Position numbers and translations under genes: made by a program
DNA from: Ruminococcaceae bacterium AB4001
GTDB taxonomy: Bacteria > Bacillota > Clostridia > Saccharofermentanales > Saccharofermentanaceae
Direction: 5' to 3'
DNA length: 64,000 nt
NCBI GenBank assembly: GCA_000621765.1
Contig: JHXJ01000004.1
Location: forward strand, 62,001 to 126,000
Shown: in pieces, positions 16,505 to 24,978 of the stretch
Layout: each line of letters starts with the position of its first letter
Position numbering within the stretch: the stretch's first letter is position 1
The notes under the pieces: model-generated
What the model was told of the DNA's origin: nothing
The model's input: the letters and a program-made list of their open reading frames with translations, nothing else
The model's database searches: none

Positions 16505-17036
16505 ACTAAAACATTTTCTCCCTCTAAGTTTTCTATCAAAAATCTAAGGGTGCCCCTCAACAGTGATTATAACATGCCCAGTAAAGAAATATTGATTTTA
16601 TTAGGGTTTCCGCCTTGAACGGAGCCCTTTTTTGTGTGAGCATCGAAAAATGTAATATTACATTTTCGAAATTTTCGCAAAAAGCGGGGGGCCAAAATGG
16701 GGGTCAATGTCCAGTAATAGTGAAGGGAACATTTTGACACATTTTTCTACAGAAAGACCACATAATTTTGACCTCTCCCATTTCTAGTTAATGAAGGGGT
16801 ATGTAACCTTCATCGAACTTTGACAACTGAATAAACTCCCGCAAAAGCCGAAGGCATTCACAAGGTTTCAGGGGCTCCCCTGACAAGCTGTTTTTGTCTT
16901 TGTGCGTACAAAGACGTTGCTTGCTGCTCCGTTATCCATTTTGCAGGCAGCACCCGACCGAGACCTCAAGCATCGCATGAACCCGACGCTTTACATTCCC
17001 GATAACAGGGGAAATTTGATTTAAGGAGGTCATCTT
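16505..17036. other. Intergenic control region of the element, no gene
   Basis: No ORF of note. A hairpin with an imperfect stem and six T (about 16602-16636, + strand) resembles a terminator with nothing obvious upstream, perhaps a remnant. The right 80-bp structured repeat (16868-16947) and the xis ribosome site (TTAAGGAGGT) complete the region. Confidence 0.5.
16868..16947 (-). repeat. 80-bp structured inverted repeat, right copy
   Basis: Inverted partner of 13611-13690. Both hairpins persist although their sequence differs: the outer pair of the first changes G-C to C-G, and one pair of the second changes A-T to G-C. It lies 90 bases before xis. Function unknown; an oriT, replication origin or structured RNA are possibilities. 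Confidence 0.75.
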
Positions 17037-17303
17037 ATGACTGACACAGATAATTTTATGGCTCCCCCAAAAGGAGAACAGGTCAAAGCGGTTTCGGGTT
17101 CAACCAACAGGAAGGAAGTGCCCATCTCCGATAAGGCTCTCCTTACTCTGGAAGAGGCGGCGGTGTACTTCAACATCGGAATGCAGAAACTCCGTGAGCT
17201 TACGGGTGATGATCACTGTCCCTATGTCTTATGGAACGGCAGTAAGAGACTCATCAAGCGTAAACCGTTTGAAGAGTACCTGTTCAGACAGTTTTCGGTC
17301 TGA
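17037..17303 (+). CDS. Excisionase-like small DNA-binding protein (Xis)
   Basis: 88 residues. It has a winged-helix excisionase pattern: LLTLEEAAVYFNIGMQKLRELTGD, then LWNGSKRLIKRKPFEEYL. The segment after residue ~35 aligns by eye with Tn916-family Xis (helix, then a basic wing). The ATG sits behind AAGGAGGTCATCTT, an excellent site. It lies directly before int, the usual Xis-Int order. It would steer the integrase to excision by binding near the element ends. An alternative role as a general MerR-like regulator is less likely given the neighbour. Confidence 0.75.
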   Translation: MTDTDNFMAPPKGEQVKAVSGSTNRKEVPISDKALLTLEEAAVYFNIGMQKLRELTGDDHCPYVLWNGSKRLIKRKPFEEYLFRQFSV

Positions 17304-17389
17304 TACTGGTTTTTCCTTCAAGAAAGGTGTTCCCGGGTTTATAATGAATCCGGGACATCTTCTGGGAAACTAACGGAGGTTCATAGAAG

Positions 17390-18604
17390 ATGAAGAATAA
17401 AAGATATACCCAAAACAAAACTAAACTAAGGAACGGAGAGTATCAAAGAAGCAACAAGACTTTTCAGTACAGTTGGTACGACAAAAGCGGCAAACGGCAT
17501 TATCTATATGCCAAGACCCTTCCCGAGCTGAGGAAGAAAGAGGAAGAACTCTTAAGAGACACCTTAGACGGTATTGACTATACAAAGCTCAATGCCACCA
17601 TAAACTCGTATTTCGAGCTGTGGAAGAAGGTTAAGACCGGTATAAGGGAAACAACCTTTGCCTCTTACGTCAGGTATTACAAGCGATATGTAGAGCCTGA
17701 ATTCGGTAAGATGAAACTGAGGGATGTAACTTACAGCAGCATCGTAATGTTCCTCAAGGACACGGCAACTAAGCGCAACCTGAGCTTTGGAAGCATAAGA
17801 AACATCAAGGTAGTTCTCTCAATGGTCATTGATGTAGCAGTCAAAGATGATGTTCTAAAGGGCAATCCCTGCAGAGGAGTCCTAAGAGAGTTCCAGAGAG
17901 AGTATGAGAAAGACACCAAAGAGGTTCGGGCTCTTACCCTCAAAGAACAGAAGACCTTTGAGTCCTTCTTAGCCAAGCCAGGCAAATACCACAGATACTA
18001 TCCTGTATTTACAGTGATGTTATGGACAGGTATGAGAGTCGGCGAAGTACTGGGATTAAGGTGGGAAGATATAGATTTCGAGAATAACGAGATCAATATC
18101 AACCATACGCTCCTGTACTACGACAAGGGAAAAGGTGACGGAAGTGATTACAAGATCAATCCGCCAAAGACCAAGAACAGCAAGCGTACCGTACCAATGC
18201 TACCGGTAGTCAGAGAAGCTCTGCAAAAGGAAAAAGAGTTTCAGGACCTTTTCGGGATCAAGTGCGAATCAGTTATAGATGGTTATACAGACTTTGTATT
18301 CCTCAACAGCAAGGGACATGTCTGGCACCACAAGAAACTGAACTACAAGCTCACAAAGATCTGCGAAGCAATAAATGCGGAGATGCAAGGAACAGGGGAT
18401 GAGTTCCCCCACGTACACAACCACATGCTCAGGCACACATTCGCTACAAGGATGAGGGAAGCAGGAGCAGATATGAAAGCAGTATCCGACATGATGGGCC
18501 ACGAAGGCATCCTGATAACACTAAAAACCTATACAGATGCTTCGCGCGAGTTCAAGAACAGAGAGATTGCAGTCCTCAAGGATTATTACGAGACCGCAAT
18601 CTAA
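17390..18604 (+). CDS. int: Tyrosine recombinase (Tn916-type integrase)
   Basis: 404 residues. Residues ~14-62 form the arm-site-binding domain (NGEYQRSNKTFQYSWYDKSG). Residues ~67-170 are the core-binding SAM-like domain. The catalytic domain holds R216 (TGMRVGE), a Lys in the PKTKNSKRTVP hairpin, H345-x-x-R348 (HMLRHTFATR), H371 (MGHEG) and the nucleophile Y381 (KTYTD). All catalytic residues are present, so it should be active. It lies 154 bases from the attR core and would integrate and excise the element at tRNA-Ser. Confidence 0.92.
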   Translation: MKNKRYTQNKTKLRNGEYQRSNKTFQYSWYDKSGKRHYLYAKTLPELRKKEEELLRDTLDGIDYTKLNATINSYFELWKKVKTGIRETTFASYVRYYKRYVEPEFGKMKLRDVTYSSIVMFLKDTATKRNLSFGSIRNIKVVLSMVIDVAVKDDVLKGNPCRGVLREFQREYEKDTKEVRALTLKEQKTFESFLAKPGKYHRYYPVFTVMLWTGMRVGEVLGLRWEDIDFENNEININHTLLYYDKGKGDGSDYKINPPKTKNSKRTVPMLPVVREALQKEKEFQDLFGIKCESVIDGYTDFVFLNSKGHVWHHKKLNYKLTKICEAINAEMQGTGDEFPHVHNHMLRHTFATRMREAGADMKAVSDMMGHEGILITLKTYTDASREFKNREIAVLKDYYETAI

Positions 18605-18615
18605 GGGAAACCGAG

Positions 18616-18638
18616 CTTACCACTAAACTTACCACTAA
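18616..18638 (+). repeat. Right arm-type integrase sites (11-bp repeat pair)
   Basis: Two copies of CTTACCACTAA one base apart, in the same orientation as the left pair. The flanking ATTACGGCA resembles TTTACGACA beside the left pair. Confidence 0.6.
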
Positions 18639-18757
18639 TTACGGCAGTTTCAGGCAGATTTTTAACACATCACAAAAACGGCAGAATCGCTTGAAAGCCC
18701 TATAACAGAGGCACTTATAGAGAGTTGGGCAGTATTACAAAGCATAAAAGATTACTG

Positions 18758-18773
18758 CTCTCCTTCTCCGCCA
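18758..18773 (+). repeat. attR core (16-bp direct repeat)
   Basis: An identical copy of the tRNA-Ser 3' end, 154 bases after the int stop codon, marking the right end of the element. Confidence 0.85.
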
Positions 18774-18777
18774 GAAG

Positions 18778-18818
18778 AAACCCCGTAAACATTGCGTTTG
18801 CGGGGTTTTGCTTTTTTA
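18778..18818. terminator. Terminator displaced from tRNA-Ser
   Basis: A 13-bp stem (18778-18790 with 18796-18808, one T-G pair) followed by TTGCTTTTTT. It lies just right of attR. Before integration it would have stood directly behind tRNA-Ser. It can also stop the minus-strand kinase transcript weakly. Confidence 0.75.
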
Positions 18819-18883
18819 TTATCGACAATAAACCGGCAATGTGCGAAGAGAAACTGCGTGTTTCCGGAAGTAATCCGTTGCCG

Positions 18884-20551
18884 TCACTTAAACTTCACTA
18901 TGGCTTTGAACGTTCCTTCTTCAGATACGAGTTCGAGTTTATAGCCAAGGATATTGAGATTATTCTCTGCAATGGCCAGACCAAGCCCCGAACCCTTGCC
19001 GCCTCTGGAATCTTCACCCTTTACAAAAGGCTTTTTCAGCGAGTTGACGTCATCGTAAGTCTTATCGGTCTTATTGATGATCAGCAGATTTTCGGGATCT
19101 GTCCTGATATCCACAACACCGTCTTTGTCGCCATACCTCTCACAGTTCGAAAGAAGATTATCTATTGCCTGCTTAAGAAGTTTCCGGTCAGTTGTAAGCT
19201 TCAGATCGCCGCTTATCTCAGTTTTAAGTCCGGGGAACGCTTCAAGGCTTTCTTTTACCAGTTCTGCGACACTCAGTTCTTCTTTTACAATATCGATCTT
19301 GCCGGTTTCGCTTCGTGAGAAAGACAGGATGTCACCGATCATGTGATCCATCGCGTTAACTTTCTCGTTTATGTTCTTAGAGTATTCACGGACTTTTGAA
19401 GGGTCATCCGCATATTCTTCCATGTTTTCCGCATATCCCATAATTGCAGCCAAAGGAGTTTTCAGATCGTGAGCCATAGCTTCAGTCGTCTTGGTCCTGT
19501 ATTCAAAGATCTTCCAGACGGCCTTTTCATCATAGTATCTGACAGTTGCAAGAATAAGAGCTGTGAGGAGAGATGCCAGCAATGCACCGATAATTATCAG
19601 TGAGCTTGAAATAGGAGCAAGCTCGAAAACCGTCCGGTCTATATATTCACTATATCCGATCAGCCATGCTTTATCCTGTATTTCTCCTCTTGCAAGATAA
19701 TCGTCATATTCTTCCGGGAACAGATAATAAGGATTTCCGTCTTCGTCTGGTATGCAGTATTCGCAGATATCTTCCGATGAGAGTTCTGTGTCTAATCTGG
19801 CTCCTATCATTGTCATCCAGTATGAGAAACCGCAATAATCGCTCCATTCCTGATACTCATATCCTTTAGTATCTGAAGGAGTGCAGTCCACGTAAGACAG
19901 ATCTTCTTCTGTGATTTCGTTTTTGTAAGCGCTGTAATCTGTGATCATTACAACGCCCGGAATGAAAGTACGGTCCTCATTATTGACGTATACAGTATTG
20001 AAATTATATCCATAATCAAAAGGCATTAAGCCCAAAGAGTAGTGGAGGTATTCATACTCGTATTTATAATAATCCTCACCCAGCTCTTTTAGATCTTTGC
20101 CGGTCGTATTTTCCAGATACTCATACAAAGGAGCTAAATACGCGGTATCTTCTATATGATATGTATTAGCAGTTGATTTGGGTGTATCGGGTTTTTCGCA
20201 GAAAAAGGCAAAATAATCATCTGCAGTTAATGTTTCACCGCCTATTCGGACTTCGATATAAGTACGATCCAAGCTTTCGTATAAGGCGATGAACATCTTC
20301 AGTTCTTCCATCAGCTCTCTATATTCTTCTGATGCGGGATCGGTCTCGCTCAGTTCCATGACTGTATCTAAGATCTTCTGGTTGTAACTTGATGCTTCCC
20401 CATGTTCTCTGTCCTTTACGTAATTGCCAAGCAGGGTAAATCCATATACGGCAAATAAGGAAAAGACCACAGCCATAATAATGAATCTCTCAAGAAAGAT
20501 CCGTCCGAATTTAGGTTCGGTTATCGACTTTTTCCTAACGCGTTTCTTCAT
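18884..20551 (-). CDS. Sensor histidine kinase
   Basis: 555 residues. A membrane helix at ~22-44, an outer sensor region of ~275 residues that is unusually rich in Tyr, Asp and Glu, and a second helix at ~322-345. Then come the dimerisation domain with AHDLKTPLAAIMGY (phospho-acceptor His in the HDLKTP motif) and the ATPase domain with DNLLSNCERYG and GKGSGLGLAI. The outer region matches no sensor domain I know. It starts 15 bases after the response regulator's stop, forming a two-gene operon. The signal is unknown. Confidence 0.9.
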   Translation of the reverse strand: MKKRVRKKSITEPKFGRIFLERFIIMAVVFSLFAVYGFTLLGNYVKDREHGEASSYNQKILDTVMELSETDPASEEYRELMEELKMFIALYESLDRTYIEVRIGGETLTADDYFAFFCEKPDTPKSTANTYHIEDTAYLAPLYEYLENTTGKDLKELGEDYYKYEYEYLHYSLGLMPFDYGYNFNTVYVNNEDRTFIPGVVMITDYSAYKNEITEEDLSYVDCTPSDTKGYEYQEWSDYCGFSYWMTMIGARLDTELSSEDICEYCIPDEDGNPYYLFPEEYDDYLARGEIQDKAWLIGYSEYIDRTVFELAPISSSLIIIGALLASLLTALILATVRYYDEKAVWKIFEYRTKTTEAMAHDLKTPLAAIMGYAENMEEYADDPSKVREYSKNINEKVNAMDHMIGDILSFSRSETGKIDIVKEELSVAELVKESLEAFPGLKTEISGDLKLTTDRKLLKQAIDNLLSNCERYGDKDGVVDIRTDPENLLIINKTDKTYDDVNSLKKPFVKGEDSRGGKGSGLGLAIAENNLNILGYKLELVSEEGTFKAIVKFK

Positions 20552-20566
20552 GCATGTTTCCTCCGA

Positions 20567-21235
20567 TCACGAGATCTTGTAACCGCCGCCGATTACAGTC
20601 CTGACCGCTTCTCCGGAAGATCCGAGAGCTTTTCTTAACTTCTTGATGTGGGTATCTACGACTCTGTCCGAGCCGTCAAAACCATAACCCCACACAAGGT
20701 CCAAAAGCCTGTCCCTTCCGAGGACGATCCCCTTGTTCTCCATGAGAACCTTCAGGAGGAAATATTCTTTGGGGGCGAGCGTTATTTTGCGTCCGCCGGC
20801 TTCGACTTCCATTTTCAACGGATAGAGCTTTATGTCACCGCACTCGAGCACGAGTTCTTTGTGAAGGTCTGCTTCGGTTCTGCTCAGAAGAGCCAGGCAC
20901 TTGGCATATAACACCTTGAGCGAGAAAGGCTTCACCATATATTCATCGGCGCCGATCTCGTAACCTTTCAGGATGTTGTCTTCATTTCCGAGTGCCGTCA
21001 GAAACACAATAGGGCACTGGCTTTTGCCGCGCAGAGCTTTGCAGACTTCAAATCCGTTCGCACCGGGAAGCATGATGTCCAAGATCGCGATGTCGTACTT
21101 ATTTTCGCTGATGAGGCTTAGTGCACGATTGCCGTCAGGAGCAGCGTCGACTTCAAAAGACCCCTTGCCTTTGAAAAAAACAGCGACAAGATTAAGCAGT
21201 TCTTCGTTGTCTTCAACTATCAAGATCCTGACCAT
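20567..21235 (-). CDS. OmpR/PhoB-family response regulator
   Basis: 222 residues. Receiver domain 1-~120 with the acidic pair ED near 8-9, phospho-acceptor Asp in DIMLPGANG (about residue 53) and Lys in VKPFS. The C-terminal winged-helix DNA-binding domain (LAPKEYFLLKVLMENKGIVLGRDRLLDLVWGYG, then RVVDTHIKKLRKAL) follows. GGAGG lies 7-8 bases before the ATG. It is the first gene of the operon with the histidine kinase behind it. Target genes are not evident in the window. Confidence 0.93.
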   Translation of the reverse strand: MVRILIVEDNEELLNLVAVFFKGKGSFEVDAAPDGNRALSLISENKYDIAILDIMLPGANGFEVCKALRGKSQCPIVFLTALGNEDNILKGYEIGADEYMVKPFSLKVLYAKCLALLSRTEADLHKELVLECGDIKLYPLKMEVEAGGRKITLAPKEYFLLKVLMENKGIVLGRDRLLDLVWGYGFDGSDRVVDTHIKKLRKALGSSGEAVRTVIGGGYKIS

Positions 21236-21413
21236 CAGAATTTCCTCCTTGGGAAAACTCTACATTGCGCATGTGTCCTTTGTATGTCCTTGCGAAAAGA
21301 ATTTTTCCGTATAAGTTTTTGGAATAATTATATATTGAAAATATAACTTGTCCTATTAACTGAACTATCGCGAGAGAATATTCGTTCACTGGTAAATACG
21401 ACTAAACCATTGT

Positions 21414-21441
21414 TTGATAGTCATCATCTTTGCAATATAAT
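21414..21441 (+). promoter_or_regulatory. Promoter of the P-loop protein gene at 21464
   Basis: TTGATA (21414-21419, 5/6), 16-base spacer, TATAAT (21436-21441, perfect). Start near 21448. Confidence 0.6.
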
Positions 21442-21463
21442 TGTGTCGGGGAGGATAGTGATC

Positions 21464-22093
21464 ATGTATTTTGAAAACGCGTACTTTGTTATAGGTACTT
21501 CATATGCCGGAAAGTCCACGATGGTAAAGGAACTTGCAAAGAAGCATAACGGAATTGCCTGTGAAGAAAACTACCACGACAATTATCAGGGTGAGCTGGA
21601 CAAGAGCGAGTTCCCGTGCCTGACGTATACCAGGGATCTGGAAGACTGGCACGAGTTCATCAGACGGTCGCCGCAGGAATATAAAGACTGGATAGACGGT
21701 GCAAGAAGGGAGTGCGAGATCATCGAGCTCCGGATGCTGCCTGATATCTGCAGCCAGGGAAAGCCGGTATTTGTTGATACCAATATCTCTATCGGGACTT
21801 TACGTGAGATAGCTCCCATTGAGCATACGATAGTTTTGCTTTCCGATCCTGAGATCCCGGTCAGGAGATTTTTCGACAGGCCGGATCCCGAAAAGCAGTT
21901 CCTGTACAGGATGATCATGGAAGAACCCGATCCCGAAAAGGCAATGGAGAATTACCGTAAGGGCCTTGAGCTGATCAACTCACAAAAATCATACGATGAG
22001 TTCCTGCATTCCGGGTTTAACGTGATCTTAAGAGATGAAAACATGACCATCGGGCAGACGCTTGCACTGGTCGAGAAAGCACTTGGTCTGTGA
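21464..22093 (+). CDS. P-loop nucleotide kinase-like protein
   Basis: 209 residues from the ATG at 21464, eight bases after GGGGAGGA; upstream in-frame starts have no site. Walker A is GTSYAGKST at about residues 10-18, and DTNISIGTLREIAP lies in the position of a Walker B/lid segment. Small single-domain P-loop proteins of this kind are often annotated as nucleoside or shikimate kinase-like, but the substrate cannot be read. It is followed 43 bases later by a HAD hydrolase and may form an operon with it. Confidence 0.6.
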   Translation: MYFENAYFVIGTSYAGKSTMVKELAKKHNGIACEENYHDNYQGELDKSEFPCLTYTRDLEDWHEFIRRSPQEYKDWIDGARRECEIIELRMLPDICSQGKPVFVDTNISIGTLREIAPIEHTIVLLSDPEIPVRRFFDRPDPEKQFLYRMIMEEPDPEKAMENYRKGLELINSQKSYDEFLHSGFNVILRDENMTIGQTLALVEKALGL

Positions 22094-22136
22094 ACTTAAA
22101 AACCATATACCGCATTTGACAGGGAGAATCTGAAGA

Positions 22137-22826
22137 TTGATTAAAGCATGTATTTTCGATATGTTCGAGACCCTGGTTACGTACTTTACCGGGAGAGTTT
22201 ATTTCAGTGATAATTTCGCTTCTGAGATGGGGCTTCCGGTCAAGGAATACAGGGAGGTCTGGCGCGGGACGGACAATGACAGGACTACCGGTAAGATAAC
22301 GCTTGAAGAAGGAGCGGAATACGCTTTGAAGGTAATGGGATGCTATACGCCTGAGGCTGTTGAACTTCTTATGAGGAAAAGACATGAGAGCATGACCGAC
22401 ACTTTCAATGCAACGCCGGATGAGACCTATTTCCTTTTGTCAGAGCTGAAGAAGCGCGGGATCAAGATAGGACTTATCAGTAACTGCTATTCGGATGAGC
22501 GAGACATGATCAGGAAAACGGATCTGATGCCGTATTTCGATTCCGTAAAACTCTCATATGAGCAGGGTCTTAAAAAGCCTGATCTCAAGCTGTATTTCGA
22601 CATAGCCGAAGAGCTTGGCGCAAAGCCTGAAGAATGCTTTTATGTCGGCGACGGTGGATCGAATGAACTGCAGGCTGCTGCAAACGCTGGCATGACAGCC
22701 GTACAGGCGAACTGGTTCAGAGATCTTGCTTACGATCCGCACATTCCATGCGGCATCTATCCGGAATTCCTCCAGGCAGACACGCAGGCTGATGTGCTTA
22801 AGTTTATTGATGAAAAGGGCGCTTAA
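22137..22826 (+). CDS. HAD-superfamily hydrolase
   Basis: 229 residues from TTG at 22137, with AGGGAG 10 bases upstream. HAD motifs are in order: I as DMFETL near residue 8 (the usual second Asp of DxD is Glu here, DxFxT), II as LISNC, III Lys in KKPD, IV as VGDGGSNE. A helical cap lies between I and II. Such enzymes dephosphorylate small phosphorylated metabolites; the DxFxT form also occurs in haloacid dehalogenase relatives. The exact substrate is not known. Confidence 0.75.
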   Translation: MIKACIFDMFETLVTYFTGRVYFSDNFASEMGLPVKEYREVWRGTDNDRTTGKITLEEGAEYALKVMGCYTPEAVELLMRKRHESMTDTFNATPDETYFLLSELKKRGIKIGLISNCYSDERDMIRKTDLMPYFDSVKLSYEQGLKKPDLKLYFDIAEELGAKPEECFYVGDGGSNELQAAANAGMTAVQANWFRDLAYDPHIPCGIYPEFLQADTQADVLKFIDEKGA

Positions 22827-23233
22827 GAGTTGCTGGAAGCTTTGTAACTGACCAGCCGTTCTATATGCCGGCGGTTTGTCTCATCATCGTCAATTCCTTC
22901 CGGACCGAAAACGAGAAAGCCTCCTCCGCGTCTGATATCGGAGGCATCCATTATGCCCCGTAAATAGACCTGTGCGATGTGGTTCGCGCAAACGCGGCAG
23001 TCGTAAAGATCCCTGAGACAATCGGCTTTGTTTATATCCATGTCGCTGATCTTTCTTACCTTGAGAAGAAACATATGGCAGATGCGCGCAACGTTCTTGC
23101 GTGTGATCTGACGGTCCTTATGTATCTCGTCTTCAGCTTCCAGCCAGCCGTCTTTTCTTCCGCGCCCGAAGATGCCTTCGGTATCTATGCCTGAGGCTTT
23201 GCACAATTCTGAGATGAACTCTTCTGTCGTCAT
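22823..23233 (-). CDS. Small protein of unknown function downstream of GH27
   Basis: 136 residues, not recognised. It has a conserved-looking central block (ADCLRDLYDCRVCANHIAQVY) with a C-x2-C, preceded by basic helices. No signal peptide or membrane helix is seen. The ATG overlaps the stop of the alpha-galactosidase by ATGA, so it is translationally coupled to it. It converges on the HAD gene with a 4-base overlap. Confidence 0.6.
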   Translation of the reverse strand: MTTEEFISELCKASGIDTEGIFGRGRKDGWLEAEDEIHKDRQITRKNVARICHMFLLKVRKISDMDINKADCLRDLYDCRVCANHIAQVYLRGIMDASDIRRGGGFLVFGPEGIDDDETNRRHIERLVSYKASSNS

Positions 23234-24978
23234 GTTTCAGGACTGATCCTTAAGATCTTACAATCGCATCCGTCCAAAGTGCCGCAGCTGAATGAGCGTT
23301 CATCAGTTACTGTCTCATCGCCGGTAAGAAGATCCTTTATCCTATACTGCGAAGCGCCGGCAAATTTATCAGGGTCTGCCATCTTGCTTTTTAACGCACC
23401 GGTCAACATATCGACGGCTATCGATATTTCGTCGTTCCTTGTTTCAGTATCGATATTGAAGAAGCCGAGAGCCATGTCGCCGTTTGCAAGAGGCTTGGCG
23501 AGCACATCGATACGCTTGTTGTCACGGATGTATTCTTTGTCCGGGTTGGCTGAACCGGTGGTCGTAAAGATCCTTTTTGCCTGGACCCCGAGCGGATCCT
23601 GGTTAAGCGCGATCAGTTCTTTATTTGTGATTATGTTGTAGACCGCATCTCCTTTTTCGACCCTGCGGAGATCCATTCCGAGCATGAGGGGAGAGTTCAT
23701 CATGCACCACATTGCCATGTGGGATCTGCACATCGTCTCGTCGATGCCGTCCATTCCGATGACGAGCATGTCGGGATCGTTCCAGCCTTTTCCGGGGCCT
23801 GCAAACTCATCCATTATGACTGCCTTGTTATACTGCGAGGTGATCGAAGTGGTGTAATCGCCTTCCCATGCCGCAGTTCCGTGATTGCCGTCGGAACCTA
23901 CCTGGAAGGTGATGTCGTTTAAGATCCTCCACGAATCGCCGACCTTGTGTCCCCAGTCCTGAGGCTGGGTCTTTCCCCATTCACAGATCGAGAAGACGAT
24001 GTCACGGCTGCCTGCCTTTTCGAGTTCCCTGCGTATCTTCGTATAAGAATCCAGGGTGTTTTCCTGTCTTCTGTGATTCATGAGGCGGAAAGTATTCCTG
24101 CCGGCTTTTAGTTCTACAGTGATAGGAGTTGATACTTCGAAATCAACGGGACTCTTGGTAGGAGGGAGAAGACCGTCGAAAAATATTCTGTCATCAACTG
24201 CGCACTGGAGCCACTGGCCGATGCCTTCTTCTTCACCAGTCGCGTAAGTTATAAAGATTTCTTTTGTTCCGCTTTCCGATACTTCGATATCGAAAACGAG
24301 TTCGCTGCTCTGAAGTCCTGTAGGAGAAAAGTCCGGCGCCGTTCCGTCGAAGGTGCCGATGAAGGTCACATATCCGTCCTTTACGGCTGCCCTTGTTCCC
24401 GTTATCAGAGCGTCTTTTGCCTCGTAGACCCTGCCGTCTGTCTCTATGCTTTTGATGTTGGGCGCATATGAATACTTGGCATTTGTAGGATCGGCGAAGG
24501 TCGCGTTGTCCCACATGTAGTAGCAGTTATCGACCTTGATATAGTCGATCTCCCAATTGATGTAATCTTTGCAGTCGGTCTCTTCATAGCCGTAGATACC
24601 GACCTCAGCGCCTGAGCAGAGCTTCGTGCCGATGTCGTTATACATGCCGAATCTTAATCCCTGCGAATGCACGAGATCAGCCATTGCCTTAAAGCCTGAC
24701 GGGAACTTTATTTCATCAGATATAAGATGTCCTTCGATCCTTTCAGGATGGTAACATCCGTCATCAAGGACCACGTAAAGATAACCGCTCTTATCTAATT
24801 CGAGCTCTTTGATCTTAGCGATCATGGCTTTGGTCAGTTCTTCCGTGTTGCCGCTGCCGAAAGCGTTCCAGCTGTTCCAGCCCATGGCGGGGAGGCGCTG
24901 CTTTTTTGCGAACAGACCGCCGTCTTTAAATGAGTCGAATCTGAGATTGCTGTCGGTAATTGGAGAAGGTCCGTTCAT
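23230..24978 (-). CDS. GH27 alpha-galactosidase with an inserted CBM-like module
   Basis: 582 residues from the ATG at 24978 (GGAGGCAATCAC before it). The GH27 start block is GWNSWNAFG. YIKVDNC carries nucleophile D150, and WRILNDI carries the expected acid/base D355 (R-x3-D pattern); GWNDPDMLVIG and LNQDPLG follow. Between residues ~178 and ~325 a beta-rich carbohydrate-binding-like segment (VYEAKDALITG through AGRNTFRLM, reminiscent of CBM35/CBM6) interrupts the barrel. No signal peptide, so it is probably intracellular. It would release galactose from galacto-oligosaccharides. Confidence 0.88.
   Translation of the reverse strand: MNGPSPITDSNLRFDSFKDGGLFAKKQRLPAMGWNSWNAFGSGNTEELTKAMIAKIKELELDKSGYLYVVLDDGCYHPERIEGHLISDEIKFPSGFKAMADLVHSQGLRFGMYNDIGTKLCSGAEVGIYGYEETDCKDYINWEIDYIKVDNCYYMWDNATFADPTNAKYSYAPNIKSIETDGRVYEAKDALITGTRAAVKDGYVTFIGTFDGTAPDFSPTGLQSSELVFDIEVSESGTKEIFITYATGEEEGIGQWLQCAVDDRIFFDGLLPPTKSPVDFEVSTPITVELKAGRNTFRLMNHRRQENTLDSYTKIRRELEKAGSRDIVFSICEWGKTQPQDWGHKVGDSWRILNDITFQVGSDGNHGTAAWEGDYTTSITSQYNKAVIMDEFAGPGKGWNDPDMLVIGMDGIDETMCRSHMAMWCMMNSPLMLGMDLRRVEKGDAVYNIITNKELIALNQDPLGVQAKRIFTTTGSANPDKEYIRDNKRIDVLAKPLANGDMALGFFNIDTETRNDEISIAVDMLTGALKSKMADPDKFAGASQYRIKDLLTGDETVTDERSFSCGTLDGCDCKILRISPET

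Larger units (their letters stand above)
13381..18773 (+). mobile_element. Small integrative element in tRNA-Ser (about 5.4 kb)
   Basis: Bounded by a 16-bp direct repeat (13381-13396, inside tRNA-Ser, and 18758-18773). It contains, from left: an arm-type repeat pair, an 80-bp structured repeat, a VOC remnant, a 36-residue peptide gene and a 763-residue secreted protein gene (all minus strand). The second, inverted 80-bp repeat follows, then xis, int and another arm-type repeat pair. No relaxase, replication or conjugation gene is present, so any transfer would need help in trans. The cargo looks more AT-rich than the flanks. Confidence 0.85.

Noticed and set aside
16602-16636. Terminator for an unseen plus-strand gene in the element
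   Set aside because: No plausible ORF precedes it on that strand; listed only as part of the intergenic region.
13620-16938. An insertion sequence defined by the inverted 80-bp repeats
   Set aside because: No transposase lies between the repeats and there is no target duplication at their outer edges; the repeats are structured and differ in sequence, unlike IS ends.
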